A DNA stretch of 64,000 nucleotides from Candidatus Fermentibacter sp. (GCA_030373045.1 JAUCPW010000067.1:1-64000), one strand, 5' to 3'; numbered from the stretch's first letter, positions 33,886 through 43,900 are shown. Numbers and translations are program-made. The notes: generated by a model from the sequence alone, not told the origin.

Positions 33886-36323
33886 CCCTCGGGGCCAGGC
33901 TGTTCCTCGCGCTGGCCTTCTCCCTGCTGGTGGTCGCGGCCGTCACTGCTTTCACATTCCGGCTCGTCTTCCTCGGGACCTTCGAAGACCTGGAGGACGA
34001 TCAGCTCACCAGGACCGCGGTCGAAACCAGGCGCCAGGCCATGGACATGATCGGGGCGGTGGTGTCGCCCGCGGTCGAGGCGGCCCTCCTGCCGGAGGTG
34101 GCCGAGTTCCTCGATACGCGCAACGTCGACATAGCGTGGAGGCTCGTCGAGTCATCCTCGTGGGCATGCGACGGGCTCGAGGCGATAGCAGTATACGATC
34201 CGTCGGGCGGTCTCGCCTTCGCCTCGGGTCTGGTGGAGGGATCGGCATCGGCCCCCTTCCCTGCCGGGCTGACGGCGGAGATCTCCAGGTCGGAGTTCTC
34301 GGTGCCGCGTGACGGAGGCGACACCAGGGGCGGCATCCTCTTCGCCGGCAGGTCGGCGTGGATCATCGGGACATGCGAGGTCAGACCCTCTCCGGGGTCG
34401 GGCGAGCCCACGGGGATGGTGCTCTTCGTCGACAGGCTGGACGGGGCGGCCATCGGTCGCCTGAACCTCATCCCTGGGAACACCACGGATGTCCTCGCCC
34501 CGGAGGCCGGGCCGCACGGGCTGTCCGGAGAGGGCCCCGGCGAGATGATCATCCGAACCGGTCCCGACAGCGCCGTCGTCTATGCCACACTGGGGGAGGG
34601 ACCGGGGCTCGACGTCATCCTCAAGATCGGATCCCCCAGGGAGATCTACGGGCTCGGCCGGGATTCCGCCGACACGGTGATGCTCATGGTCCTGCTGTCG
34701 GGGGTCTTCTTCGTGGCCGTGACCATCCTGCTGTTCCAGGGAGTTGTCATGGCCCCCCTCAGGAGGCTCACCCGCAGGATCGCCGAGATCGGCGAGAGCG
34801 GCGACCCCGCCATGCGGTCGGGGATCGGAGGCTCCGACGAGCTGGGCCTCCTCGCCTCCACTCTGGACGGCACGCTCGACGAGCTCGAGAAGGCCTCCGC
34901 CGATCTGAGGCAGAGCAGATCGCGCTTCGACCTGTTCGCGAGGTATCTGCCAGGATACTCCTACATCAGAAAGCCTGACGGGAAGCTAGTCTACGCCAAC
35001 GACGGCTTCAGGCGCGACCTCCTGGGAGCGCGCGAGGACTGGGAGGGGATGGACTGGGGCGACATATGGCCGGCAGAGCAGGCTTCGGTCATAGGGCGCA
35101 GCGACGACGAGGCGCTGCGCAGCAGGCGGCCGGTGCTGACGGAGCTCGATGTGCGCATTGGGTCGAAGGGCGTCAGGAGGCTGCTGTTCCACTCGTTCCC
35201 CATCGGGCCCGACCACGAGGGGAATCTGCTCCTCGGCGGAATAGCCACCGACGTCACCGAGAGGGCGAGGATAGAAGAGAGGCTGCTCAGCTCCGAGATG
35301 CGCAACGAGGCCATTCTATCGGCCATCCCCGAGAGCGTCCTCGTCATTTCGCACGATGGCCGCATCCTCGAGTTCAAGGCCGGCTCGTCCGCCGCCGCCC
35401 AGCTCGTGCGAGAGCGGATGGAGGGCGGGTCACTCGAGGAGGTCGGGCTCCCGGCGGAGGATCTCGCCCGGGGCAGGGAGGCCCTCTCGAGATGCCTCAG
35501 GCTTCGTTCGGTCGAGACTGTCGAGATCACCTTCCCTTCGGGGCCGGTTTCCGGCGTGTACGAGTGCAGGCTCGCCCCGTTCGAGAACGATTCCGTCGTC
35601 TGCATCCTGCGGAATGTCACCGAGGAGCGCAGGATGGAGGCGGAGCTGCTGAACGCCCAGAAGCAGGAGTCGCTCTCCCTCATGGCCGGCGGGATCGCGC
35701 ACGACTTCAAGAACATCATGTCCGCGGTCACGGGGAACATCGACCTCGGGATGACCTCCGAACCGGGAACGGGCGAGACGGCCGGCTATCTGAAGAGCGC
35801 CCTGGAGGCCTGCGACAAGGCCCTCCTCATGCTGAAGCAGCTCGAGATGCTTTCGCGGGGCACTTCCGTCTCCGAGCGCTGGCGGGTCGACCTCGGCGCG
35901 ATGCTCGAGAGCACGGCGAGGCTCGTGCTGAGCGGATCGGGCATCTCGCTCTCGGTCTCCCCCGCACCCGGCCTCTGGGCCGTCGAGGCCGACGAGGGCC
36001 AGATGGTCCAGGCCTTCAGCAACTTCATCGTGAACGCCCGGGAGGCCATGAACGGCTCGGGGAGCCTGGAGATCAGGCTCTGGAATGCGGTCGCCAGGAG
36101 CGGCGACCGCGAGGTGAAGGTCTCCATCCGGGATACCGGGCCGGGCATCCGGAACGACGTGATCGAGAGGGTCTTCGACCCCTACTTCTCGACCAAGGCG
36201 CGCGGCACGGGCCTCGGCCTGGCGGTCACCGCCTCCATCCTCAAGCAGCACGGCGGAAGGGTCGAGGTGGAATCCACCCCCGGCGCCGGCGCCACCTTCA
36301 CGGTCACCCTTCCCGCCACCTAG
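33882..36323 (+). CDS. Sensor histidine kinase: CHASE4-like-HAMP-PAS-PAS-HisKA-HATPase
   Basis: The protein has 813 residues from a GTG overlapping the stop of the first kinase. Membrane helices lie near 8-28 and 265-290 with a CHASE4-like outer domain between them. HAMP follows (MAPLRRLTRRIAEIGESGD), then PAS domains near 346-460 (YLPGYSYIRKPDGKLVYAND) and 475-590 (AIPESVLVISHDGRILEFKA). The H-box is LMAGGIAHDFKNIMSAVTGN near 606, the same HDF class as its neighbour with Lys in place of Asn. The ATPase motifs are NFIVNAREAMNGS, RDTGPGIRND and GTGLGLAVTASILKQHGG. No receiver domain is attached, and no response regulator gene is near; the receiver of the first kinase is a possible partner. Confidence 0.92.
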   Translation: MTLGARLFLALAFSLLVVAAVTAFTFRLVFLGTFEDLEDDQLTRTAVETRRQAMDMIGAVVSPAVEAALLPEVAEFLDTRNVDIAWRLVESSSWACDGLEAIAVYDPSGGLAFASGLVEGSASAPFPAGLTAEISRSEFSVPRDGGDTRGGILFAGRSAWIIGTCEVRPSPGSGEPTGMVLFVDRLDGAAIGRLNLIPGNTTDVLAPEAGPHGLSGEGPGEMIIRTGPDSAVVYATLGEGPGLDVILKIGSPREIYGLGRDSADTVMLMVLLSGVFFVAVTILLFQGVVMAPLRRLTRRIAEIGESGDPAMRSGIGGSDELGLLASTLDGTLDELEKASADLRQSRSRFDLFARYLPGYSYIRKPDGKLVYANDGFRRDLLGAREDWEGMDWGDIWPAEQASVIGRSDDEALRSRRPVLTELDVRIGSKGVRRLLFHSFPIGPDHEGNLLLGGIATDVTERARIEERLLSSEMRNEAILSAIPESVLVISHDGRILEFKAGSSAAAQLVRERMEGGSLEEVGLPAEDLARGREALSRCLRLRSVETVEITFPSGPVSGVYECRLAPFENDSVVCILRNVTEERRMEAELLNAQKQESLSLMAGGIAHDFKNIMSAVTGNIDLGMTSEPGTGETAGYLKSALEACDKALLMLKQLEMLSRGTSVSERWRVDLGAMLESTARLVLSGSGISLSVSPAPGLWAVEADEGQMVQAFSNFIVNAREAMNGSGSLEIRLWNAVARSGDREVKVSIRDTGPGIRNDVIERVFDPYFSTKARGTGLGLAVTASILKQHGGRVEVESTPGAGATFTVTLPAT

Positions 36324-36435
36324 GGGGCTGGAGCGGCGGGCGATTCCTGGTTTTAGATGCTTCAGATGCAGCGGTAAATCATTGCTTGTCAACGAACAAA
36401 CGTCTTGTCCGGTTCTACGGGTGCAATAATGATGC

Positions 36436-36470
36436 GATCAATACCCAAATACACTTTGGTTTATTTGATC
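36436..36470. repeat. AT-rich stem-loop
   Basis: GATCAA (36436-36441) pairs with TTGATC (36465-36470) and CCAAA (36445-36449) pairs with TTTGG (36455-36459) around a TACAC loop. It stands just left of the GC-rich repeats. Confidence 0.55.
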
Positions 36471-36479
36471 AATGCAGTT

Positions 36480-36552
36480 CCCGGGTGCCCGGGGTCTGCC
36501 CGGGTGCCCGATACCCGAGGTCAGTACCCGGTACCCGAGTACCCGGGGTCAG
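36480..36552. repeat. Cluster of CCCGGGTGCCCG and TACCCG repeats
   Basis: CCCGGGTGCCCG occurs at 36480-36491 and 36499-36510. TACCCG occurs four times (36512, 36525, 36532, 36540). ACCCGRGGTCAG occurs at 36513-36524 and 36541-36552, the second copy forming the left terminal repeat of the element described separately. The units are partly palindromic. Confidence 0.75.
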
Positions 36553-36753
36553 GCTACTAACGAAACACTGGATGGATCGGCTTTCTCGAGCGATCTGACC
36601 AGGTTTCCTTTATTGAGGCCTGCTGGAGATGCCATTCTGGAGAAAATCCACGAAGTGCACTTTTCTTCACGGGATAACCTGTAAAATGACTATGGTTGTA
36701 AATGGCAGGGCCACATGAGTATGCAAGGGCGGTTCCGAGGGTAGTCTGACCCC
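36545..36753. mobile_element. MITE-like element with 13-base terminal inverted repeats
   Basis: GGGGTCAGGCTAC at 36545-36557 and GTAGTCTGACCCC at 36741-36753 are inverted copies with one mismatch, enclosing about 183 bases that are AT-rich and non-coding. The right end lies three bases beyond the stop codon of the propeller-like gene, so an insertion at the gene end is possible. No transposase is in the window. I could not see a clear target-site duplication. Confidence 0.55.
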
Positions 36754-36755
36754 GA

Positions 36756-37664
36756 TCACAGGCGAAGCAGCAACACGGCGCCGGTCAGGCCGTCGACGGC
36801 CGTGAAGCCCCAGGGGGCGGGCTCGGGCGACATCGGAGCCGTGCCCGGCGGTGACGCGACCTTCCGGATGCTCCCGCCGCGCATCACCAGGTACGAGTCG
36901 GACCCCAGGAGCATGTGGCCGTCGTCCCTCGAATCAGTGACGAGGCCCGCCCCCAGACCGAAGTTCCACGCCAGCCCGTCACCCGATGCGAAGACTTCTG
37001 TAGTGCCTTCCTCGAGTGACACTCTCCGCATCGTACCGTCGACAAGCAAGACGATCGGAGACGATCCGTCGATCCAGACCGTGCGAATTGGTGAAGCCGT
37101 TAGAGCGATTGAACTTACCGACACATCTGAACAATCTGAAACCAGGGCTGTAACGAGGGTGTCGCCGTCGGCCCAGGCGGCCATAGAACCGCCCGGTGAT
37201 GGCGCAATCGCATAAGCGTCCGATTCTACCGCCGCGGCCGAGCCGCCCTCCGCCAGGAAGCCGTCTACCGTCGAGAATGGCCTCCCGTCGGCCGTCCATG
37301 CCGGTCGCCCGGCCGATCCGCCCGCCCAGCCCGAGACCACGTTTCCCGTCGAGTCGACTATGCATACGCTGTCTCCCCGTGGGTCCGAGATCACGAATCC
37401 CGCGAGCCCGCCTCCCGGCGACGGTTCGGACAGGCGCTCCACGCCGTCCGTTTCGGTGGAGGCCAGCACGGAGGCATCCTCGCCGGGCCTGACGAGCCAG
37501 ACCGCCCCTCCGCCCCAGGTCAGGCAGAGGAATCCGTCACCGAGCGCGCAGGCCGACATGTATCCACCGGTTCCCTCCACGACCTCCCAGGCCGGAGGCG
37601 CTTGCGCGGCCGCCCACTGCGGGGCGGCCGGAGCGGCGAGGGCGACGAGGGTCGCAGTGATCAT
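36756..37664 (-). CDS. Exported propeller-like protein, function unknown
   Basis: The protein has 302 residues. The ATG at 37664 follows GGAGG with seven bases between; GTG/ATG codons just upstream are too close. MITATLVALAAPAAPQWAAA is a signal peptide. The rest is a run of short strands with repeated patterns of Gly-x-W/Asp-Gly (LVRPGEDASVLASTETDGVE; ISDPRGDSVCIVDSTGNVVS; PSPGGSMAAWADGDTLV; LLVDGTMRRVSLEEGTTEVF) as in TolB- or WD40-like propellers. I recognise no enzyme motif. Its start touches the end of the ThiD-NUDIX gene, and its stop lies at the edge of the inverted-repeat element. Confidence 0.7.
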   Translation of the reverse strand: MITATLVALAAPAAPQWAAAQAPPAWEVVEGTGGYMSACALGDGFLCLTWGGGAVWLVRPGEDASVLASTETDGVERLSEPSPGGGLAGFVISDPRGDSVCIVDSTGNVVSGWAGGSAGRPAWTADGRPFSTVDGFLAEGGSAAAVESDAYAIAPSPGGSMAAWADGDTLVTALVSDCSDVSVSSIALTASPIRTVWIDGSSPIVLLVDGTMRRVSLEEGTTEVFASGDGLAWNFGLGAGLVTDSRDDGHMLLGSDSYLVMRGGSIRKVASPPGTAPMSPEPAPWGFTAVDGLTGAVLLLRL

Positions 37665-37666
37665 CA

Positions 37667-38992
37667 TCACGCCTCCCTTCCGCGGAGCGACTCGATGATC
37701 CTGGCATGGGCGCCGAAGGCCAGCGCGGGGATCGAATCCAGCGGGAACCAGCCCACCGCGGATGCATCGTCGCCCGGTACGGGGGTGCCCGAGAGGCCGG
37801 AAGCCCGCATGACCGCGAGCATTATCCCGCCGTACTCGGTCAGGTCGGTCTCGACCCCGGCGAGGACCATCGAGGAGGCCGAAAGGCCCGTCTCCTCGAA
37901 CAGCTCGCGGCTGGCGCACTCCGCTGCGGTTTCCCCGAGCTCGAGGAATCCGCCGGGCAGGCAGTGCAAGCCCTTCCCCGGGTTGCATGCCCGCTCGACG
38001 AGCATGACCCGGCCGCCCTCGACCGCGGCCACCGTAACGGCCGGGAGCGGGTTCCGGTAATGGATGAAGCCGCACGACCGACACGACAGGTGGCCGGATG
38101 ACGGGGCGCCGGAAAGAGGCATGCCGCATCTGCTGCAGAAGCGTGGAATCGAGTAGAAAGCGGTGGAATCGCCTGCTCCGGCGGGCCCGGCCGCCGGGAA
38201 ATGCCCCAGGAGGACTCCGTTGGCCCTCTCGAACCAGGAGCCGGCCGCCTGCATGAGGTAATGGAGAGAGCCCCCGACCGCCCCGGCTGTGGAACAACCC
38301 GATGCCAGCCTGGCCGCTATGCCCGAGGCCAGGGTGCAGCCCGTGCCGTGGAGCTTTCCCGGGTATGTCCTGCGGCCCTCGAACCAGAGGCCTTCGCCGC
38401 GTTCGAGAAGGAAGTCGGCGGGTTCGCCCGCGAGATGGCCGCCCTTCACTAGCACGGCCCCGGCGCCCATGGATGCGATCTCGTCCGCCGCGCGCTCCAT
38501 CGCGGCCCTGTCTCGCACGGGGCGGCCGGTCAGTGCCTCGGCTTCGTCCAGGTTGGGCGTACAGACCGCCGAGAGCGGGACGAGAGCATCCCGCACGAGG
38601 CCCGGCATTCCCCCCTCGTGGAGAGAGTCGCCGGAACCTGCGACCAGCACCGGATCGAGCACGTAGGGTCTCCCGGCCAGGGGTCCCTGCAGGAACGAGG
38701 CCAGCTCGCTCACCGCCCCGGCGCCTCCGAGCATGCCCGACTTCACGGCTCCGGGCAAGCCGTCCGCGAGGACGGCCCCGATCTGCCGCGACAGCGAGCC
38801 GGGTGAAACCGGCTCCCAGCCCTCCACCGAGCCGCTGTTCTGGAATGTGACTGCAGTGACGGCGATCTCGCCGTGGGCGCCTGCGGCGGCGACCGCCTTC
38901 AGGTCGGCGGCCAGGCCGGCCCCGCCGCTGGGGTCCGTCCCCCCCACGAGCAGGACCACGGGCGGACCCGGTCTCGTCCTCGTCTGCGACAT
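37667..38992 (-). CDS. ThiD (HMP-phosphate kinase) fused to zinc-ribbon NUDIX hydrolase
   Basis: This is a single frame of 441 residues. Residues of about 12-265 are the ribokinase-fold ThiD, which phosphorylates hydroxymethylpyrimidine (phosphate) for thiamin: VGGTDPSGGAGLAADLKAV, PYVLDPVLVAGSGDSLHEGG, and the anion-hole loop KLHGTGCTLASGIAA. From about 288 a zinc ribbon appears (FCSRCGMPLS and LSCRSCGFIHYRNP), as in NADH pyrophosphatases, followed by a NUDIX domain with the box GGFLELGETAAECASRELFE-ETGL matching GX5EX7REUXEEXGU fully. The ATG at 38992 has GGGAGG five bases ahead. A pyrophosphatase joined to a thiamin kinase could clean damaged or surplus thiamin precursors, but that is speculation. 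Confidence 0.9.
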   Translation of the reverse strand: MSQTRTRPGPPVVLLVGGTDPSGGAGLAADLKAVAAAGAHGEIAVTAVTFQNSGSVEGWEPVSPGSLSRQIGAVLADGLPGAVKSGMLGGAGAVSELASFLQGPLAGRPYVLDPVLVAGSGDSLHEGGMPGLVRDALVPLSAVCTPNLDEAEALTGRPVRDRAAMERAADEIASMGAGAVLVKGGHLAGEPADFLLERGEGLWFEGRRTYPGKLHGTGCTLASGIAARLASGCSTAGAVGGSLHYLMQAAGSWFERANGVLLGHFPAAGPAGAGDSTAFYSIPRFCSRCGMPLSGAPSSGHLSCRSCGFIHYRNPLPAVTVAAVEGGRVMLVERACNPGKGLHCLPGGFLELGETAAECASRELFEETGLSASSMVLAGVETDLTEYGGIMLAVMRASGLSGTPVPGDDASAVGWFPLDSIPALAFGAHARIIESLRGREA

Positions 38993-39076
38993 AGCTCCCT
39001 CCCGCGAAAGACCCGTTATTCCTAACCAATGAAGCGTGCCGGGACAAACCCGGGCACTACACCGGCACCCACGACC

Positions 39077-39082
39077 TATATT
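39077..39082 (+). promoter_or_regulatory. Possible -10 box upstream of the BamA/TamA-like gene
   Basis: TATATT stands in CCTATATTCGA within the 154-base divergent gap 38993-39146. A nearly identical CCTATATTTCGA contains the -10 box proposed at 60129-60134. No -35 box is convincing here. The rest of the gap holds nothing else I can name. Confidence 0.3.
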
Positions 39083-39146
39083 CGACTGTCGCAACCCTAG
39101 GCCCGGGCCCGAGCCCGGATAGACGCACGGGGGAATCCTGCTCCAG

Positions 39147-40925
39147 ATGCTCCAGGCCGCGCTCGCATCACTCGCACTCGCTTCCGCATCCGGCTCCACG
39201 GCCGGTGCGGTGGTCGACTCGATCTCCATCTCCGGTGCGGAGGACTTCGGCAGGGGTGCCCTGCTAGACGGCTCCGGGCTCCGCATCGGTGCATCCCTGA
39301 TGGAGATCACTCCTTCCGAAGTCCGGTCCGCGATCCTCTCGAACCTGACTTCCGAGGGCTACATCGAGGCGACCGTGGATGTCCAGTGGCCGGAGTGGTA
39401 CGAAGAAACGGGCATTGTCAGGATAGAGGTGTCCGAGGGCAGGAGGAGCCTCCTCGGCCCCCTCGTCTTCACCGGCAACTCGGTGATGAGCGCGCGCGAC
39501 CTCCTCACGGCGGTCGACTTCACGAGCGGAGTCACTCTCACGCCCGGCGTCATCGACGACCTGCGCTCGTCCCTGCTCGAGCTCTACTCGAAGCACGGCT
39601 ACGTCCTGGCATCCGTCGAGACATCCCTTCTACCCTTCGATCCCGCATCGCCCGACAGCCTGCCCGCCTACCGCGGCGTGGAGTGCGACATCTCCGAGGG
39701 CCGGCAGATCAGGCTCGGGAGCGTCGACGTGCAGGGTCTCGAGACGGTTCGCAAGATGGTCGTCACGCGGGAGATACTCCTCTCGGAGGGCGACTCCCTG
39801 GACATGGAGATGATGAGGCGGTCAATATCCGCCATCTACGACCTCGGCCTATTCAGCGACGTAAGGTTCGTCTACGACGGCCTGACCGAAGGCCGCGACA
39901 GCGTCGACCTGCGCGTGCAGGTGACCGAGAGGCCCTACAGGCAGCTCGACCTCGGCGCGGGCTACGCCTCTCCATCGGCTCTGATCCTGAGCGCCTACTG
40001 GATGCATCCCAACATCATGGGGAACAACCAGAGCCTGACCATCGGCTCGGGGTGGACCAGGTACTTCGAGGAGGACGGCGGCGACATCGTGGAGCCGGAG
40101 CTGCTCTACGAGGAGCCCTACATAGCCTCGACGAGGTGGAAGGGGAGCTTCAGGCTCAGCTACCTGTACTTCAGCCTGCCCGGCCTCGAGGAGAGGGGCT
40201 ACGGGGGCGAGGTCGCGGTGACCAGGTCCCTCGCCGAGGACGTCGAACTCGAAGTCGGATACTCGCTTTCGAGGAACAAGTACTACGAGGTGGGTTCGGG
40301 CGGCGTCGAGGAGGAGTACGACTGGACCACGACCTCCCAGATCGGCGCGAGCCTGGAGCTGGACTCGCGGGACGAGGTGCTCGACCCGAGGACCGGGCAC
40401 TACCTGAGGGGCGCCGGAGCCCTTTCCGGAGGGCTCCTCGGGGGCAGGAGCTTCTACAGGATCGAAGGCGAGGCGCGGGTCTTCAAGCCGGTCGTGCGAG
40501 ACGCCATACTGGCCTGGCGCGCGAGGGGCGGCGTGGTCTTCCCCTATGGCGACGAGACCGAGATCTCGCCGGGCGAGAGGTTCTTCCTCGGCGGCGGTTC
40601 CACGATCCGCGGATACGCCTTCAACACCGTGGGCCCCGAGGACTCCGAGGGCAACCCCACCGGCGGCCGCGTAATGATCCTCGGGAACATCGAGTCGCGG
40701 ATGCGCATCCTGGGCTCGCTGTGGGTGGCCCTGTTCCTCGACACCGGCGGCCTGTGGGAGTCGGTCGACGAGATCTCCCTGAACACGGCAGGCCTCGGCG
40801 TGGGGATGGGGCTCAGATTCGTGACCCCGTTCGGCCCGCTCAGGCTCGACTACGGGTTCGCCCCGACATGGACGGACGGCCTCACACGCGGACGCCCCTA
40901 CCTGGCGCTGGGGCACCCGTTCTGA
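39147..40925 (+). CDS. Omp85-family outer membrane protein with three POTRA domains (TamA/BamA-like)
   Basis: The protein has 592 residues with a short N-terminal signal-like segment (LQAALASLALASASGSTAGA). Three POTRA domains can be laid out by their ends: about 23-105, 106-190 (SLLGPLVFTGNSVMSARDLL) and 191-265 (IRLGSVDVQGLETVRKMVVT to LRVQVTERP). A 16-strand barrel follows, with the Omp85 lid-loop motif FFLGGGSTIRGYAF and the ending PFGPLRLDYGF. Three POTRAs and a TamB gene directly downstream fit TamA rather than BamA, which usually has five. It acts in outer membrane assembly or lipid transport with TamB. The final Phe is the usual barrel signature. Confidence 0.92.
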   Translation: MLQAALASLALASASGSTAGAVVDSISISGAEDFGRGALLDGSGLRIGASLMEITPSEVRSAILSNLTSEGYIEATVDVQWPEWYEETGIVRIEVSEGRRSLLGPLVFTGNSVMSARDLLTAVDFTSGVTLTPGVIDDLRSSLLELYSKHGYVLASVETSLLPFDPASPDSLPAYRGVECDISEGRQIRLGSVDVQGLETVRKMVVTREILLSEGDSLDMEMMRRSISAIYDLGLFSDVRFVYDGLTEGRDSVDLRVQVTERPYRQLDLGAGYASPSALILSAYWMHPNIMGNNQSLTIGSGWTRYFEEDGGDIVEPELLYEEPYIASTRWKGSFRLSYLYFSLPGLEERGYGGEVAVTRSLAEDVELEVGYSLSRNKYYEVGSGGVEEEYDWTTTSQIGASLELDSRDEVLDPRTGHYLRGAGALSGGLLGGRSFYRIEGEARVFKPVVRDAILAWRARGGVVFPYGDETEISPGERFFLGGGSTIRGYAFNTVGPEDSEGNPTGGRVMILGNIESRMRILGSLWVALFLDTGGLWESVDEISLNTAGLGVGMGLRFVTPFGPLRLDYGFAPTWTDGLTRGRPYLALGHPF

Positions 40926-43900
40926 TGGCCGGGAACCGCTTCAGATCGTTCCCTCCGAGATCGGTGGCGGGGGGGTTCGTCCTCATGCTGCTGTCGGCCT
41001 ACTTCGCAATCCTCACCGGTTTCCTCTCCGACACCATCGGTGACGTCATAGGCAGGCGGTTCTCGCACGACTCCCTCACCGTGACGATAGAGGGCGCCAG
41101 GACGGACCTCTTCTGGAACACCAGCGTAGACCTCGTGCACGTAACCGATCCGAACGGCCTGGTGGTGGACGTGGAGGATTCGAGGGTCCGCGGCGCCCTG
41201 CACACGTTCCTGCTCTTCCGCCGGATACGCTCGCTCGAGGTCAGCCGCCTGGACATCACCATCCCCAGGCCCCGGCCCGGGCGCGAACCCTCCACGCTGG
41301 TCGGGATACTCGACAACATCGACAGGGGGATCGTCACCGGAGCCGACTCGCTGTTCCTGTACGACGGCACCATACGCGACTCGCTGGGCCCGCTGCTGGA
41401 CGACATGAACCTCGTGGCGTCCGTGACGAGGCACAGGGGCGCGAACGTCACGGCCGCCAGAGCCTCGCTCTGGATACGCGACCTCGGCAGGATCACCGGG
41501 AGCGGGCAGGCGAGCCTTGCCGACAGGGTGGTGTCCAGCAGCGGATTCAGCGCTTCGACCCCCTTCGGGAACCTGTACTTCGAGGGAACTCTCGAGGGTG
41601 AGACCTCCGAGCTTGCCGTGGAGTTCTCCGGGGCCGCCGCCTACGACGAGCCGGAGATCCCCCTCGACCTCGAGCTGGATTTCGAGGGGACGATCGGCGG
41701 CACGCTGAGGACCCCGGTCCTCGAGACGCTGCTGCGGAACGGGCGGGCCGAGGCCTTCGGACATCCCGTGGACTTCTCCGTGGACACCCTTGTCGTCGCA
41801 GTGGATTCGATGACCCTCGATTCGGTCTCGCTCGAGGGGCTGGAGCTGTCCGGGGAGGGGCTCAGGATCTCGGCCGGATGCGCCTATGCCTTCGGGAGCG
41901 GCGAATGGCACGCCTCCGCCACCGCCGCCATGGACGGGTTCGACCCGTCGGCGCTGACCGCCGATGCACCCCGGGCCGACCTCAACGGCACCCTGACGGC
42001 GGATCTCCGGGGGACGCAGGCGGGCCCCGGGTCGGGTTCCGCATCGATCAGCCTCGCCGGCTCGGTGTTCGAGGGCATCCCGATCTCCGGTCTCGACGCC
42101 TCGGCCACCATGCAGCCCGGAAGGTGGACGCTCTCCGCCCAGGGAGCGAGCCCCGGGATCACCGCGATGGTCGACGCCTCGGGCTCCGCCGGCATGGATC
42201 TCGTCCCCTCGACGTATTCGGGAAGGCTGGGCGTCGCGGTCGAGGATGCCTCCTCGATCCCGGGCATCACGCTACCCGAGAGCCTCTCGGTCCTGAACGC
42301 CTCGGGGAACTTCTCCTTCGCGGGGAACAGGTCGTCCGTTTCCGTGGAGGGTTCTGCGGCCGTTGGCGAGATCGGCATCGGAGGGGGTGTGAGGGCCGTG
42401 GGATCGTCGATCGAGGGCGCCGTCCAGATCGCGGATTCCCCCAGGGGTTCCCTGACCCTGTCTATCGACTCGCTGGTCACGCCGCTCGACACCTTCGGGG
42501 CGGATGCCTCGCTCGCGTTCGGAGACGGCGAATACACCCTCTCGGAGCTGGAGGCGGTCTCGCGCGGCGGCATCACCGTCACCGCAGGCGCGACCTACAG
42601 GGAGGGCGACCCGGCCCTGCTGCTCGTCGAGGGCCTGCGCGTGGGCAGCTCGAAGCAGAGGATCATCCAGGACGGCGCGATGCTCTGCATCCTCGATTCG
42701 TCCTCGGTGGCCGTCGACACGGCCTGGGTGAGGACTCCCCACGGCACGCTCGCGCTCGAGGGGCAGGCGGCCGGTACGACCTCGGACTTCTCCCTCTCGG
42801 GCAGGCACATCGACCTGTCACAGCTCGGCGGGCTCCTCCACCTGGGAACGGGGGTGTCGGGAACGGGGCAGTTCGACGTGACGGCGAACACGGTCGACGG
42901 AGTGAGCACGGCCTCGTTCGATGGCAGGATCACCGGGCCGTCCTACGGGGCCTACCAGGCCGACAGCATCACGCTCGACATCGACCTGGCCGGAGGCGAC
43001 CTGACGGTGAACCGGGTATCCTCATGGGACGACGGCGTGGCCTCGACCCTCAACGCCTACGTCGAGGACGTCGCGACGGCCGACGGCTACTCGCTCGAGC
43101 CCGGCAACATCGTGAGGGCCGAGCTCATGCTCAACCGCCTGGGCGACTGGGTCTTCTACGCGCTGCCCATCCCCCTGCGCACGAGGGGGGCCGACATCTC
43201 GGCGCGGCTGGAGTACATGCGAGACGCCCCGGCCGGCAGGAGGATCACCGTCGAGGCGGTAGCCTCCATCGAGAGGCTCTTCATCACGACCCTCAACATG
43301 TACCTGTCCAACGTGGTGATGCACCTGCAGCCCGACTCCTCGGAGTTCGGGACGAGGCTTACTCTGTCATCGGCCGACAGCTCCAGGGGCACCATCATGG
43401 CCACCCTCCTGCTCGACATAGACCAGGATTCCCTGCCGGCCATCAATCTCGACGCCTTCGACTTCAGGGCCGACTTCGACGCCTTCCGGGCCTCCGTCGG
43501 GGGCTTCGCCAACGTCATGTTCTCGGGCTACCTGGAGGCGGAGGGCAACGACCCGGCACTGGTGAGGCCCGAGGTGACGGGCAAGATCCAGATACTCGAA
43601 GGCATCATCGGGATGCCCGGGGATGTCGCGGCGGGGGAGACGTCGCAGCCGCAGCCCCTCCCCGTCGATCTCCACATCTCGATCCGCGGCGAGAGGGACC
43701 TGTGGTTCCGCAGCTCCCTTGCCGACATCGAGATGATCCTCGACCTCACCGTCTCCACACAGCAGGGATTCCCGACGGTCTCGGGCACCCTGACGTCGTC
43801 CAGGGGCAAGGTGCACCTGCTGCAGAAGGACTTCGACATCACCGAGGGCGCGGTGGAGTTCCTGCCCGGCTTCCCGATGGAGCAGAGGATCGACATCACC

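Larger units (their letters stand above)
36324..36755. other. AT-rich non-coding island with repeats
   Basis: These 432 bases between a kinase and a convergent gene contain no supportable gene. The first and last thirds are clearly AT-richer than all surroundings, and the middle holds a very GC-rich repeat cluster. A small plus-strand frame (36472-36684, 70 codons) runs through the repeats and lacks a ribosome site or recognisable protein features. The make-up suggests imported or decayed mobile DNA. Confidence 0.7.

Noticed and set aside
36480-36552. Short CRISPR array
   Set aside because: Units are too short and irregularly spaced, with no spacers of constant size and no cas genes.
36472-36684. 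70-codon plus-strand frame in the repeat island
   Set aside because: It runs through the GC-rich repeats, has no ribosome site and no recognisable protein features.
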